Positions 1 to 8,108 of a stretch of DNA of 39,886 nucleotides are shown in pieces (the first letter of the stretch is position 1; each line of letters opens with the position of its first letter). The notes below the pieces were generated by a model. That model saw nothing but the letters and a program-made list of their open reading frames with translations, made no database searches and was not told the DNA's origin. Position numbers and translations under genes: made by a program. Source of the stretch: Reyranella sp. (GTDB taxonomy: Bacteria > Pseudomonadota > Alphaproteobacteria > Reyranellales > Reyranellaceae); contig NZ_SCVH01000025.1 in NCBI RefSeq assembly GCF_004296935.1, positions 1 through 39,886 on the forward strand. The letters are read 5' to 3'.

Positions 1-228
1 AAGAATCCACTCCACGCCGTCGCAGACGCTCGCGAGATGGGCGGCCGCTCGTTCCGTCAGGGCGATGACGGCGTGCCTGCCGACCGCGCGACGATGCTGT
101 TGCGCCGCGACGTTCCTGTTGAGGACCTCTCGCGCCATTGCGCGGACGGCAGGCACGCCGTCATCGCCCTGACGGAACGAGCGGCCGCCCATCTCGCGAG
201 CGTCTGCGACGGCGTGGAGTGGATTCTT
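1..228. repeat. Near-perfect inverted repeat at window start
   Basis: Bases 1-82 are the exact reverse complement of 147-228 (position i pairs with 229-i). Pairing continues to 89/140 after one mismatch at 83/146, leaving a spacer of about 50 bases. The right arm and the spacer read as natural protein continuous with the downstream glycosyltransferase. The left arm is therefore the copied one. A long foldback at the very edge of a sequence is typical of a chimeric read or assembly end. A real palindrome inside a coding gene is less likely. Confidence 0.9.
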
Positions 229-849
229 CCTTTCGAGATCCGCGATCGTCTGCCCGAGAGACTGACGGGGGAGACCGCCTTCGCGGGAATCATCGACTAC
301 GACCGCAAGGCGATTCACTCGCTCGTCAAAGGCGCCGAGGCGCTTCGGGGGGATGGGTACATCCGGATGATCGGCGGCAGTCGCAACACAGCGGAGTTTC
401 TCGACAGCGGGTTCATCAAGTACTTCAAGGAACAGATTGGCAAACGCGGCCTCGAACCGCGATTCAAGTTCACAGGCTATCTGCCGTACGGCGAGTTCGT
501 GGATAAGATAAGGACATGCCGCTTTCTCCTCCCGCTTGTGGACGACTACGTCGATGGCGGCTCTTACACTCTGAAACTTCCGGCGGCGGTGCCGTATGCG
601 CTGGGATTGGGTGTCCCGCTGGTCGTCAACCGCGCGGTCGCCGAGAGGTTCGACCTGCAATACATGGTTTGCTATCCGGACGACGATCTGGCGTCGGGGC
701 TGCAGGCAATGCAAGAGTTGAGCGCGCGGGATTACGCGGCGATGCTGGAGGCTCTCGATCGGCATGCCGAGGCGCTCTACCGTCGCAATATCGGCGTGCT
801 CGCGGGGCTGATAGAGCGCATCACTGGACGAGGGGGGGCCGTCAGATGA
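37..849 (+). CDS. Glycosyltransferase (GT-B type), 5' truncated
   Basis: Likely the C-terminal part of a GT-B glycosyltransferase that moves a sugar from a nucleotide-sugar onto a glycan or lipid acceptor in the cytoplasm. Visible are an N-terminal segment ending in a Rossmann-like strand, a KFTGYLPYGEFVDKI stretch (the usual 'later position, fold back to loop' region of GT-B C-domains), and a donor-site-like region around GGSYTLKLPAAVPYALGLGVPLVVN. Only about 270 residues remain and the frame is open to base 1, so the true start is outside the window. The ATG at 37 lies in the suspect inverted-repeat arm and is probably not genuine; trustworthy coding starts near base 90. The stop overlaps the next gene's start (ATGA), so the two are probably cotranscribed and translationally coupled. 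The acceptor cannot be told from sequence. Confidence 0.7.
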   Translation: MGGRSFRQGDDGVPADRATMLLRRDVPVEDLSRHCADGRHAVIALTERAAAHLASVCDGVEWILPFEIRDRLPERLTGETAFAGIIDYDRKAIHSLVKGAEALRGDGYIRMIGGSRNTAEFLDSGFIKYFKEQIGKRGLEPRFKFTGYLPYGEFVDKIRTCRFLLPLVDDYVDGGSYTLKLPAAVPYALGLGVPLVVNRAVAERFDLQYMVCYPDDDLASGLQAMQELSARDYAAMLEALDRHAEALYRRNIGVLAGLIERITGRGGAVR

Positions 850-1505
850 GGCATCGCAGCAGGGAGCTCGATCTCCGACGGTACGATACGGACAAGATCC
901 CGAATGGATACCTGCAGGTTTACGACCGCATCTTCGAAGCGCTGATCGACAGGCCGGTCAAGCTGCTCGAGTTGGGCGTTCGTACCGGCGGTTCACTGGA
1001 ACTATGGCGAGACTACTTTCCGAACGGAACGATTGCCGGGCTCGACGTGGAGCCGCAGGTGGCCGGGAAGAACGACGATCGCATCAGGATCTACAAGGGA
1101 CGGCAGGAAGACACCGCGCTGCTGTCGAAGATCGCCGCTGAAGTGGCGCCCGACGGGTTCGACATCGTGATCGACGACGCGTCGCATATCGCCGTGCCGA
1201 CCCGTGCGAGTTTCTGGCACCTGTTCGACCATCACCTTCGGCCTGGCGGACTGTTTGCAATCGAGGACTGGGGCACAGGTTACTGGGAACGTTGGCCCGA
1301 TGGACAGACCTGGCGGGCGAACGAACCGCACCATGCCGGCATGGTCGGCTTCATCAAGGAACTCGTCGATGAACAGGCCGCGCACGATGCCACGCGCGGC
1401 TGGTATGACGAGCCATGGGAGCGCAGCTCCCGTTTCGAATCGATCTTCCTGTTCTCTTCGATTGCGATCGTTACGCGGAAACTGGAAGGGCGTGGCGCTG
1501 CCTGA
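846..1505 (+). CDS. Class I SAM-dependent methyltransferase
   Basis: Predicted to transfer a methyl group from S-adenosylmethionine, probably to a sugar or glycan hydroxyl given its neighbours. The 219-residue protein opens with YDTDK..NGYLQVYD and then the SAM-binding motif LLELGVRTGGSLELWRDYFP (around residues 39-58). It continues with GLDVEP (acidic residue for the SAM ribose) and FDIVIDDASH (motif IV). This order resembles macrocin O-methyltransferase/TylF-like and related sugar O-methyltransferases. The ATG at 846 overlaps the upstream stop (ATGA), which decides the start; a longer upstream reading in this frame only shadows the glycosyltransferase. Its own stop overlaps the next ATG by one base. 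Family is well supported, substrate unknown. Confidence 0.85.
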   Translation: MRHRSRELDLRRYDTDKIPNGYLQVYDRIFEALIDRPVKLLELGVRTGGSLELWRDYFPNGTIAGLDVEPQVAGKNDDRIRIYKGRQEDTALLSKIAAEVAPDGFDIVIDDASHIAVPTRASFWHLFDHHLRPGGLFAIEDWGTGYWERWPDGQTWRANEPHHAGMVGFIKELVDEQAAHDATRGWYDEPWERSSRFESIFLFSSIAIVTRKLEGRGAA

Positions 1506-2680
1506 TGTCGACGGTGGAGAAGAGCCCTGGATCCGCGATGTCCCGCGGGCGGAAATTGCATGGACCTCGAGAGGCGCGGCCCGGGTTGTGGGGAGGCCTG
1601 GCTCTGAGCTGCGCCTCGATCGTCTTCTGTCTGCTGGTCGGCGAGGCGGTTGTACGCTTCCTCGATCCCTTGACCTCATCCAGGCCTTTTCTTTTCAACC
1701 TGGCGACCGGTCACCGGACTCAAAACCCGGTCAACTCGCCGGTCATGCGCTATGACGCCACCCTGGGCCATGAACCGGTCGGCGGTGCAGCGGGGACGCT
1801 GATGGGTCAGCCCGTATCCTTTTCCGCGGACGGGATGCGCAATCACAATCTTCCGGCTCCCCCTGCCGGGGAACCTCCGATTCTCGCGGTGGGCGACTCC
1901 TTCACCGAAGGCTGGGCCGTCAAGGATGACGACGCCTGGCCTGCGTACCTTGCGCGTGACACCGGCCGGCGCGTCCTCAATGCCGGCGTGCGCGGCTACG
2001 GACTCGATCAGATGGTCCTGCGCGCCGAACGCCTGGCTCCCCGCTTCAAGCCGCAGGCAATCATACTCGCCTTCATCGAAGACGATATGAACCGCGCGGG
2101 CCTCGCGGCTCGGCATGCGGTGCACAAGCCATATTTCCGGCCGAGCGGCGACGGCCTCGAACTGCACAACGTGCCGGTGCCGACGACTCCCGTCTCAGGT
2201 CCCCTCGACCCGGCCCGACGGATTCTCGGCTATTCCTATCTGCTGGATTTCATCATGCGCCAGCTTGGTGGCTACGACCTTTGGTATGGCGATTCCATCA
2301 AGACCGATGTCGATACCAACCTCCTTTCCTGCCGGTTGATGCAGCGGTTTGCCGCCCTGGCGAAGAGAGAAGAGGCCCAGGGAGTTGTCGTTGCCTTTCG
2401 CAACGACCTCACCGGGGTCGACACCCGCGAAGCTGCGAGGTTGCGGTGGCGCATCACCGCAGTGCTTGCCTGCGCCAGGGACGCCGGGTTGACGGCCCTC
2501 GACACGCACGATGGATTTGCCGCCGCCGGAGCCGACCGCGAATCAGGTGCCTTCTATTTCGATCGACATTTCACCGCCCGCGGCAATGCGCTGGCGGCGA
2601 AACTGATCGCTTCGACCCTGGAAGGAGCCAGAGTCCCGGTGGAAGGATTGACGGAAAAGCAGGGGGTGGGTAAGCAATGA
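1505..2680 (+). CDS. Membrane-anchored SGNH/GDSL-like hydrolase or acyltransferase
   Basis: Probably adds or removes an acyl (often acetyl) group on an extracytoplasmic glycan. One N-terminal membrane segment (about residues 29-48) anchors a periplasmic domain. Block I is ILAVGDSFTEGW with nucleophile Ser132; NAGVRGYGLDQM follows as block II-like, and the C-terminal DRHFTARG supplies the Asp353/His355 pair of the triad. This arrangement is seen in AlgX/AlgJ-like and other SGNH proteins of polysaccharide clusters. The ATG at 1505 overlaps the methyltransferase stop (TGATG); ATG at 1538 is an alternative. With the two preceding genes it forms a tight glycan-modification operon. Whether it acts as hydrolase or transferase is not decidable here. 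Confidence 0.8.
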   Translation: MSTVEKSPGSAMSRGRKLHGPREARPGLWGGLALSCASIVFCLLVGEAVVRFLDPLTSSRPFLFNLATGHRTQNPVNSPVMRYDATLGHEPVGGAAGTLMGQPVSFSADGMRNHNLPAPPAGEPPILAVGDSFTEGWAVKDDDAWPAYLARDTGRRVLNAGVRGYGLDQMVLRAERLAPRFKPQAIILAFIEDDMNRAGLAARHAVHKPYFRPSGDGLELHNVPVPTTPVSGPLDPARRILGYSYLLDFIMRQLGGYDLWYGDSIKTDVDTNLLSCRLMQRFAALAKREEAQGVVVAFRNDLTGVDTREAARLRWRITAVLACARDAGLTALDTHDGFAAAGADRESGAFYFDRHFTARGNALAAKLIASTLEGARVPVEGLTEKQGVGKQ

Positions 2681-2734
2681 TCGTCATGCGACCTTCTTCC
2701 TGCCTTCTTCGACTGTCTTGATCGCGGCATCGCC

Positions 2735-3601
2735 ATGACGAGGCGCGCCATTTTTGCCGCAGTCTTTGTCGCCGTCTGCGCCGTGGTCGGCGTAGCGACC
2801 CTGGGCCTCAATACGCCGCGTTCGAAACCACAGGTGTCGGCCTCGCCGTTGGTGCCGCCTACGACGTGGCCGGACTATGGTCCGAGCGGTCCCGGCTTCG
2901 TGGCGCCTGCGGGCGCGGAAGGTGATCTCGTCGCGCTGGGATACCGGCTTGTCACCGAGACTTACGCCATCATCGGGCCGGACGTGTCCCAGCCCGTCAT
3001 GCGTTTTGCGGGCAACAGTCTTTCCTGCCAGGATTGCCATCTCAATGCCGGGACGGTTCGCAGCGCTCTTCCTTTGGTGGGGGTCTTTCGCAAATTTCCG
3101 TGGATTTCGCCCGATGGCAAGCGCGAGGTCACACTGCGCGATCGCCTCAACGAGTGCATGACGCATTCCATGGATGGCAGGCCGTTGCCCGACGAGTCGC
3201 GGGAAATGAACGCCCTGGTGGCCTACGTGAAGTTCATTGGCGGTCCGCCCGCCGAACCCTCCCAGCCCATGCCACGCCCGGCCTTGCCGGCCGACGCCGC
3301 GCGCGGCGCCGAGGTCTATGCCAAGGTCTGCACTACCTGCCACCGGCCGGATGGCCAGGGTGCGCGCATCGGTTCGGCGAATGACGGCCAGGGCTATCGC
3401 TTTCCGCCGCTCTGGGGTCCCGACAGTTTCAACTCTGCAGCCGGCATGAACTACGTCTCGATTGCCGCCAAGTTCGTCATGCGCAACATGCCGCGCGGCG
3501 TCGATCCCAAGCACCCCCAACTCGACGTGCAGCAGGCCTGGGATGTGGCGGCCTACCTGCACACCCAACCTCGCCCGATCTTTCCGACGGGCCGCCGCTG
3601 A
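2735..3601 (+). CDS. Dihaem cytochrome c, thiosulfate dehydrogenase (TsdA)-like
   Basis: An exported c-type cytochrome of 288 residues with an uncleaved or cleavable N-terminal hydrophobic segment (about 5-25). There are two haem-attachment motifs, CQDCH at 98-102 and CTTCH at 199-203. The stretch DRLNECMTHSMDGRPLP about 40 residues after the first motif matches the TsdA/SoxA-like fold, in which a Cys (here Cys141) is the distal ligand of haem 1. FVMRNMPRG near the end can supply the Met or Lys ligand of haem 2. TsdA oxidises thiosulfate to tetrathionate or works in reverse, but relatives have other electron-transfer roles. No other sulfur-oxidation gene is nearby, so the substrate is open. 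It starts 54 bases after the SGNH gene and ends before a hairpin. Confidence 0.75.
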   Translation: MTRRAIFAAVFVAVCAVVGVATLGLNTPRSKPQVSASPLVPPTTWPDYGPSGPGFVAPAGAEGDLVALGYRLVTETYAIIGPDVSQPVMRFAGNSLSCQDCHLNAGTVRSALPLVGVFRKFPWISPDGKREVTLRDRLNECMTHSMDGRPLPDESREMNALVAYVKFIGGPPAEPSQPMPRPALPADAARGAEVYAKVCTTCHRPDGQGARIGSANDGQGYRFPPLWGPDSFNSAAGMNYVSIAAKFVMRNMPRGVDPKHPQLDVQQAWDVAAYLHTQPRPIFPTGRR

Positions 3602-3615
3602 CACGAAGCTAACGG

Positions 3616-3646
3616 CCGTCGTTCCCGCGTCTTGGGGAACGTTCGG
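3616..3646 (+). terminator. Hairpin after the cytochrome c gene
   Basis: CGTTCCC at 3620-3626 pairs with GGGAACG at 3635-3641. Flanking GCCG/CGGC pairs extend the stem. It lies about 20 bases past the stop codon but has no T-run, so intrinsic termination is only possible, not shown. Confidence 0.3.
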
Positions 3647-3781
3647 CTCGCCTAGGCCGATCCATGCCGGGCTGACAAATTGCCTTGGCGACCTTCCTGC
3701 ACCGTGCAAAGCTTGAAATCCGGGGAGATGGCCATCGCGGTTCGGACTTGATCTGCGCTGCCGGGGGATGGGTAGTCGTCG

Positions 3782-5125
3782 ATGATCTATTTTTTGACGG
3801 CGGTCGCGGCGATCGCCGGGTTTCTGTTTGGCTACGACGAAGGGGTGATCGCCGTAGCGCTGCCGCTGATCGAAAAAGACTTCCCGATGACTCCTTTCGT
3901 CAGCGGCTTCATGACCGCGGCCGTTCCGCTCGGGGCTCTGTTCGCGGCGTGCTTCGCCGGGCGGGTCACGGACCGGTTTGGACGCCGGCGCGTGCTGATG
4001 GTCGCCGCCGCCGTGTTCGCCGCCGCCGCCCTGATCGCCGCGGCAATGACCGCCATCTGGATTCTGGTCGTTGCACGGTTCGTTCTCGGTTTTGCCATCG
4101 GTCTGGCAGCAGTCGTCGCCCCCCTCTATATCTCCGAGTCCGCGCCGCGCGCCATTCGCGGCGCACTTGTCGCCACGTACCAGCTGGCGATCACGTTCGG
4201 AATTCTCGTCTCTTACCTGGCCGGCCTTGCCTTCGGCAGCGGCGGCTCGTGGCGCATGATGTTCGCCGTGGGGGCAGTACCGGCCGGCCTGTTTCTCGTC
4301 GGCCTCGCATTCCTGCCGGAATCGCCGCGGTGGCTCGTCTTGCGAGGGTTCTCCGATGCGGCGAAAGCCAGCATCCGGCGGCTGCGCGGCGCGGGCGCCG
4401 ACGTCGACCGCGAACTGGGTGAGATCCGCAGTAGCCTGGCGGCCACCACGGGAAAGAAAGCGGGCTATGCTGCGCTTCTGGCGCCGCTCGTCAGGCCGGC
4501 ATTGATCGTCGCCATGGGCCTTTACTTCCTGCAGCAGCTCAGCGGCATAAACGCCGTGATCTACTATGCTCCCGAAATCTTCGGCAAGGCCGGCTTCGAC
4601 AGCGGCAGCACCCAGCGACTGGCGACGGTCGGCGTCGGGTCGGTGAATTTTCTGGCGACCATGCTGGGCATGTATCTCATCGACAGGCTGGGACGGCGTC
4701 CCTTGCTCGTGCTGGGATTCTGCGGCACCGCCTTTGCGATGCTGTTGATCGCCGTTGCGGTCGCGAACCCGAACCTCGTGCCTTCGTGGGTCGTCGTGGC
4801 CGCCCTCCTGCTCTACATCGCCTCTTTCGCGATCAGCCTGGGGCCGCTTCCCCATGTGATGATGTCGGAGGTCTTTCCGCTGCATATGCGCGGCGCGGGC
4901 ATGAGCATGGCGTCGATCAGCAATTGGGGCTTCAACTTTCTGGTGGTCCTCACTTTCCCTCTATTGCTGGCCGGACCGGGCCTCGCCTTCACCTTCACGA
5001 TTTTCGCGGTCGTTTGCCTGTGCGGCGTCGCATTTACGCTGCTGCGGGTGCCGGAGACCGCGAACCACTCCCTCGAGGCCATCGAAACTCATCTTATGTC
5101 CGGTCGGCCTTTGGCGAAGCTGTAG
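3782..5125 (+). CDS. Sugar-porter family MFS transporter
   Basis: A 447-residue, about 12-helix inner-membrane transporter, probably a proton-coupled sugar or polyol importer. Hallmarks of the sugar-porter family appear in order: GFLFGYDEGVI in helix 1, DRFGRRRVL in loop 2-3, PESPRWLVLRG before the central loop, QQLSGINAVIYYAPEIF in helix 7, DRLGRRPLLVLGF in loop 8-9, and a PETANHSLEAIE tail (family form PETKG.SLEEIE). Length is normal and both halves are intact. A 180-base gap precedes it, so it may have its own promoter. The next gene starts almost at once, suggesting cotranscription. The exact substrate is not predictable. Confidence 0.9.
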   Translation: MIYFLTAVAAIAGFLFGYDEGVIAVALPLIEKDFPMTPFVSGFMTAAVPLGALFAACFAGRVTDRFGRRRVLMVAAAVFAAAALIAAAMTAIWILVVARFVLGFAIGLAAVVAPLYISESAPRAIRGALVATYQLAITFGILVSYLAGLAFGSGGSWRMMFAVGAVPAGLFLVGLAFLPESPRWLVLRGFSDAAKASIRRLRGAGADVDRELGEIRSSLAATTGKKAGYAALLAPLVRPALIVAMGLYFLQQLSGINAVIYYAPEIFGKAGFDSGSTQRLATVGVGSVNFLATMLGMYLIDRLGRRPLLVLGFCGTAFAMLLIAVAVANPNLVPSWVVVAALLLYIASFAISLGPLPHVMMSEVFPLHMRGAGMSMASISNWGFNFLVVLTFPLLLAGPGLAFTFTIFAVVCLCGVAFTLLRVPETANHSLEAIETHLMSGRPLAKL

Positions 5126-5153
5126 TGTGGTGCCCGACGGTTTGGGAACGACA

Positions 5154-6293
5154 ATGAGGAGGAGAGACTTCTTGCCCACCTTACTTCGGATGTTCGACTT
5201 TCTGCGGCGAGCACCGCTCCTTGGAACGATCGTGCTGTTTCCAGCCATTGCCGGCTGCTCGTCGATCGGGCCTGCGAGCGTGCCTCGGGACCGCACCGAC
5301 TACCTCAGTGCTCTTTCGACTTCCTGGAAGGTGCAGACGCTGAGCAATGTCGTGCACATTCGGTATGGCGACGCGCCATCCTTTCTGGACGTTTCCTCGA
5401 TTGTCAGCTCATACACGCTGGACACGAATGTTTCGGTGGGCGTCACCACCAACGACCTGTCACTCCCTGCCTCCAACCAGTTGCCCTATAGCTCCACGGT
5501 GGTGGGAGCGGGGGTCCGCTACGGGGATCGGCCGACGATCTCCTATGCGCCGCTCGGCGGAGAAAAGCTTACCAAGCGCCTTATCAGGCCGATTCCGCCC
5601 GCCGGCATATTCGAACTCATCCAGGCCGGCCAGGCCGCCGACACCGTCTTGCAGGTCACCGTGCGTTCCCTGAACGGTATCAAGAACCAGCACGTTTCGG
5701 GCGGCGTGCTGGAGCCGGCGGATCCCGAGTTCTACCCCCTGCTCGACGCCTTCAGACGTCTCCAGATCGCCGGGCGTCTGAGCGTCCGGACGGAAAAGCG
5801 TGGGGGCGAGGAAGTGGGCGTCGTGACCATCATCGAGGGCAAAACGCCAGCGGTGAATCAGGATGTGAAGTTCGTTCGGGATACGCTACGCGTCAAACCT
5901 GAAAAAGACGGCGACCTTACGATCATCTTCGCGCCGGCGCCGCGCGGTGCCAACGAACTGGCGGTGCTCTCCCGGTCGATGGGAGAAATACTCATCGATC
6001 TGGCAATGGGCGTCGACGTGCCGCCCGAACATGTCGCGGCGGGCCGCACGATTCCGACGGCGCGGCCGATCGCTTCGGTGAATCCAAGGGAAAGGCCTCT
6101 GGTCAGGATTCGCTCGGGCTCCAGCGCTCCAGAGAACGCATTCGTGGCGGTCCACTATCGGGGCACCTGGTACTGGATCGACGACAACGACTTCGAATCG
6201 AAGCGTGGCTTCACCCTGCTGTTGATCTTCACGTCCCTCGCCGAGACCGGCGTCTTCACCCAGATCCCGGCTCTCACGCTGCCCGTTCGATGA
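5154..6293 (+). CDS. Putative lipoprotein of unknown function
   Basis: No family is recognised. The N-terminus looks like a lipoprotein signal: positive residues, a hydrophobic run (APLLGTIVLFPA) and the lipobox AIAGC. Cleavage before that Cys would leave a mature protein of about 345 residues, lipid-anchored in the envelope. The remainder is soluble and beta-rich, with no obvious catalytic motif; an internal VVTIIEGK and a late hydrophobic patch (GFTLLLIFTSLAETGVF) are visible. Starts are ambiguous: GTG 5127 lies right after the MFS stop, ATG 5154 has a GGGAA upstream, and ATG 5190 would give the most typical signal peptide (Cys at 23). It is close to the transporter and may be cotranscribed. 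Confidence 0.65.
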   Translation: MRRRDFLPTLLRMFDFLRRAPLLGTIVLFPAIAGCSSIGPASVPRDRTDYLSALSTSWKVQTLSNVVHIRYGDAPSFLDVSSIVSSYTLDTNVSVGVTTNDLSLPASNQLPYSSTVVGAGVRYGDRPTISYAPLGGEKLTKRLIRPIPPAGIFELIQAGQAADTVLQVTVRSLNGIKNQHVSGGVLEPADPEFYPLLDAFRRLQIAGRLSVRTEKRGGEEVGVVTIIEGKTPAVNQDVKFVRDTLRVKPEKDGDLTIIFAPAPRGANELAVLSRSMGEILIDLAMGVDVPPEHVAAGRTIPTARPIASVNPRERPLVRIRSGSSAPENAFVAVHYRGTWYWIDDNDFESKRGFTLLLIFTSLAETGVFTQIPALTLPVR

Positions 6294-6839
6294 CGGAAAG
6301 ATAGCTGGCAGTGCTGGCAGCCTGGCGAATCGTGCGACCCTGATCTGCGACAGGCGATTCACAGGTTCAGCCGGATTCGCTCTATCTTTTCGCTATCGTC
6401 GCACGAGGCCTGACTTCGAAGGCCGAGCCGCCCGTTCACTTGCGCGGGACGGCTCCCAAGGAACAGTTTCCAGTCGTGACCGGGTGGCGTCCCGCTCTCC
6501 ACATGCGGGCGATGCAAGGGGCCAGGTCTTCGGATGCTGGCCGCGGTGCCACTGGGGCAAGGGCGCAGTCCCTGCCGATCAAGAACGGAGCCAGCGCCTC
6601 CCTCATCCGGCCGTTCCGGGAGGTGCGGCACAATCTGACGCGAATCGATCATACGCGCGCAGCCATGAACCCCTGGCGCGGCGGGTTGTTCGCAGCACCT
6701 GCTCCACGTGACGAGAGTCACGCTGGGGGTCCTGTGCTGCGGGCCGTCCGCCGGGTACGCCGCCGGCCGACCCGACCGCATTTGCTGCGGGACGCAAGAC
6801 CCAGTCGGTCCCTGGAAGGTCACTCCAGCGGATCGGCAT
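6294..6839. other. Gene-poor stretch, nothing recognised
   Basis: About 545 bases follow the lipoprotein gene. Open frames on both strands here lack protein-like composition, a ribosome-binding site and any recognisable motif. A decayed gene is possible but cannot be supported. Confidence 0.5.
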
Positions 6840-6861
6840 AAAAAGCCGGGAGAAACCCGGC
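6840..6861 (-). terminator. Rho-independent terminator (minus strand)
   Basis: Read on the minus strand, GCCGGG (6861-6856) TTTCT (6855-6851) CCCGGC (6850-6845) is followed by TTTTT (6844-6840). A perfect 6-bp G+C stem with a 5-base loop and a U-run is a textbook intrinsic terminator. No protein gene ends just upstream: the nearest minus-strand stop is at 7083. The terminator probably serves the structured RNA between them. Confidence 0.8.
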
Positions 6862-6871
6862 CAGCCCTCCC

Positions 6872-7012
6872 ATTGCCCTGGGCTTGTTCGGGCGATGCCA
6901 CGTGGCCACCGGCCTCTTCAACCCGTGAGTTCCCCCAGGCAGGGAATGTGGAAGGGTTTGCCGGTTTCACGGGACTCGAAATCCGTGTGTGGAGCACGCA
7001 AGCCGAACAACT
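6872..7012 (-). ncRNA. Structured small RNA candidate, possibly 6S RNA
   Basis: Between the stop of the downstream membrane-protein gene and a strong minus-strand terminator lies about 140 bases that fold as one long interrupted hairpin. TTGTTCGG (7010-7003) pairs with CCGAACAA (6891-6884). Further in, CCCGTGA pairs with TCACGGG, and TTCCC with GGGAA near the tip. The two unpaired sides of the centre are almost equal (about 29 and 30 bases), which is the bubble architecture of 6S RNA, the RNA polymerase-binding regulator. The words TTCCCTG and GTGGCATC resemble conserved pieces of proteobacterial 6S RNAs as I remember them. The ends are approximate and there is no adjacent zapA or 5-formyltetrahydrofolate cyclo-ligase gene, so the 6S label is tentative; a terminated small RNA is better supported than its name. 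Confidence 0.42.
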
Positions 7013-7048
7013 TCCGACACACTGTTTCGAGTGTCACGAGTTGTTCGG
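7003..7048. repeat. Strong 18-bp imperfect hairpin
   Basis: Bases 7003-7020 and 7031-7048 pair at 15 of 18 positions around a 10-base loop. The outer half (CCGAACAACT/AGTTGTTCGG) is perfect. It sits 35 bases past the end of the minus-strand gene at 7083 and shares its left arm with the small-RNA candidate. No T-run follows it on the minus strand. Confidence 0.65.
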
Positions 7049-7082
7049 CGAAACAGCCTAAGGGTGTGTCGGAGAAGGAAAA

Positions 7083-7859
7083 TCAACTCTTTTCCGTGTC
7101 GCCTGGCCGAACAGGGTTTGTCTCCTTCGACGGTCGTTCCGAAGCCAGCCGCTCGCCGTGGCGGTTCACATGCCCTTCGGCGGCGTTCTCGATGGCCGCC
7201 GCCGTTGCCTGCCCGGCAAGGTCGCCGAATTTTTCGGCGAGGGGACTGGGCCCGACGCTGCGCTCGACGAATTGTGCGGCCGGTTCGAACAGGGCGCCGA
7301 CGGCGAGGCCCATCGCCATGCCCGTCGCCCGGGCGCCGACCGAGACCAGGGCTCTCCGTCGATCCAGGCCCTGTTCGACGGAGACTATGGCCTCGGCGAG
7401 ATCGTCGTCGAAAACGACACGCTGCCGGCCGCGCAGGCGAAATCCGAGGGGCAGGTAGAAAACGCTGCTCCAGAAGATCCACGCGGCCAACCCGACAATC
7501 ATGAAGGTGGCGAAGAAGGCAATGAAGCCAGGATCCCTGAAAAGGGAAGCCAGCAGCAACAGCGCCGACACCGTGGTCACGCCGATCAGGATCTTGGGCA
7601 CGATGGCGAAGTTCTCATGGGCGGCGGCGCGATCGATGAAATCGAGATCGACGACGTAGCCCGATTTTCCATCGATGGCGTAGATCTGCCAGCTCCTGTC
7701 GTCGCAGGGATCCACCGGCCGGGGCTTCAGTGCCGCGGGACAGGGGAAATGGGCGACGCCCGACGGCGCGGTTCGGAAATACTCCCGGAGAATGCGGCGC
7801 CGCTCGTCGTCCGTCGCGGACAGGATCGCCGGTTTCCGGGAAGGTTCGTCGGGTGCCAT
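7083..7859 (-). CDS. Membrane protein of unknown function
   Basis: No family is recognised. The 258-residue protein has a polar N-terminus (about 85 residues, with an IYAIDGKSGYVVDLDF strand-like stretch) and two adjacent membrane helices (ILIGVTTVSALLLLASLF and FIAFFATFMIVGLAAWIFW). A cytoplasmic C-terminal part includes a glycine/alanine-rich amphipathic segment (VGARATGMAMGLAVGALFEPAAQFVE). ATG 7859 is preferred; a TTG at 7883 is the only upstream alternative and would add eight residues. It is separated from the upstream MFS gene on the same strand by about 250 bases and is followed by the hairpin and RNA region. Confidence 0.65.
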   Translation of the reverse strand: MAPDEPSRKPAILSATDDERRRILREYFRTAPSGVAHFPCPAALKPRPVDPCDDRSWQIYAIDGKSGYVVDLDFIDRAAAHENFAIVPKILIGVTTVSALLLLASLFRDPGFIAFFATFMIVGLAAWIFWSSVFYLPLGFRLRGRQRVVFDDDLAEAIVSVEQGLDRRRALVSVGARATGMAMGLAVGALFEPAAQFVERSVGPSPLAEKFGDLAGQATAAAIENAAEGHVNRHGERLASERPSKETNPVRPGDTEKS

Positions 7860-8108
7860 GGCGGGCCTCGGGTTGCACGACAAGTATCTCGCACACGCTG
7901 TCCGGCTTCCAGAGGGACCTCATTGCTTTCGTCGCGCCGCCCCAGCGCAGCTCCTTCGGCGTCTGCAGGCGCCGCAGGCGCCTGAATTGATGGACAGGTC
8001 CGCGATTCGGGCCTGCGTTGAAAAGAATCGTTTGATCCAGACGGGCCGGCGCTTTGTGAATTTTAAGACAGACACATTCTGGACAACTCGTGTCCAGAAA
8101 ATCGCGCC

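Noticed and set aside
1-89. Mobile-element terminal inverted repeat
   Set aside because: Both arms lie in one glycosyltransferase reading and there is no transposase or target duplication; an artefactual fold-back explains it better.
2684-4885. Long minus-strand reading frame opposite the cytochrome and MFS genes
   Set aside because: Arg/His/Gly-rich, low hydrophobicity, no motif; it is a GC-driven shadow of two clear plus-strand genes.
6961-7000. tRNA-Ser(CGA)-like anticodon arm (GGACTCGAAATCC)
   Set aside because: The stem pairs poorly and no acceptor stem, T arm or CCA is found at suitable distance on either strand.
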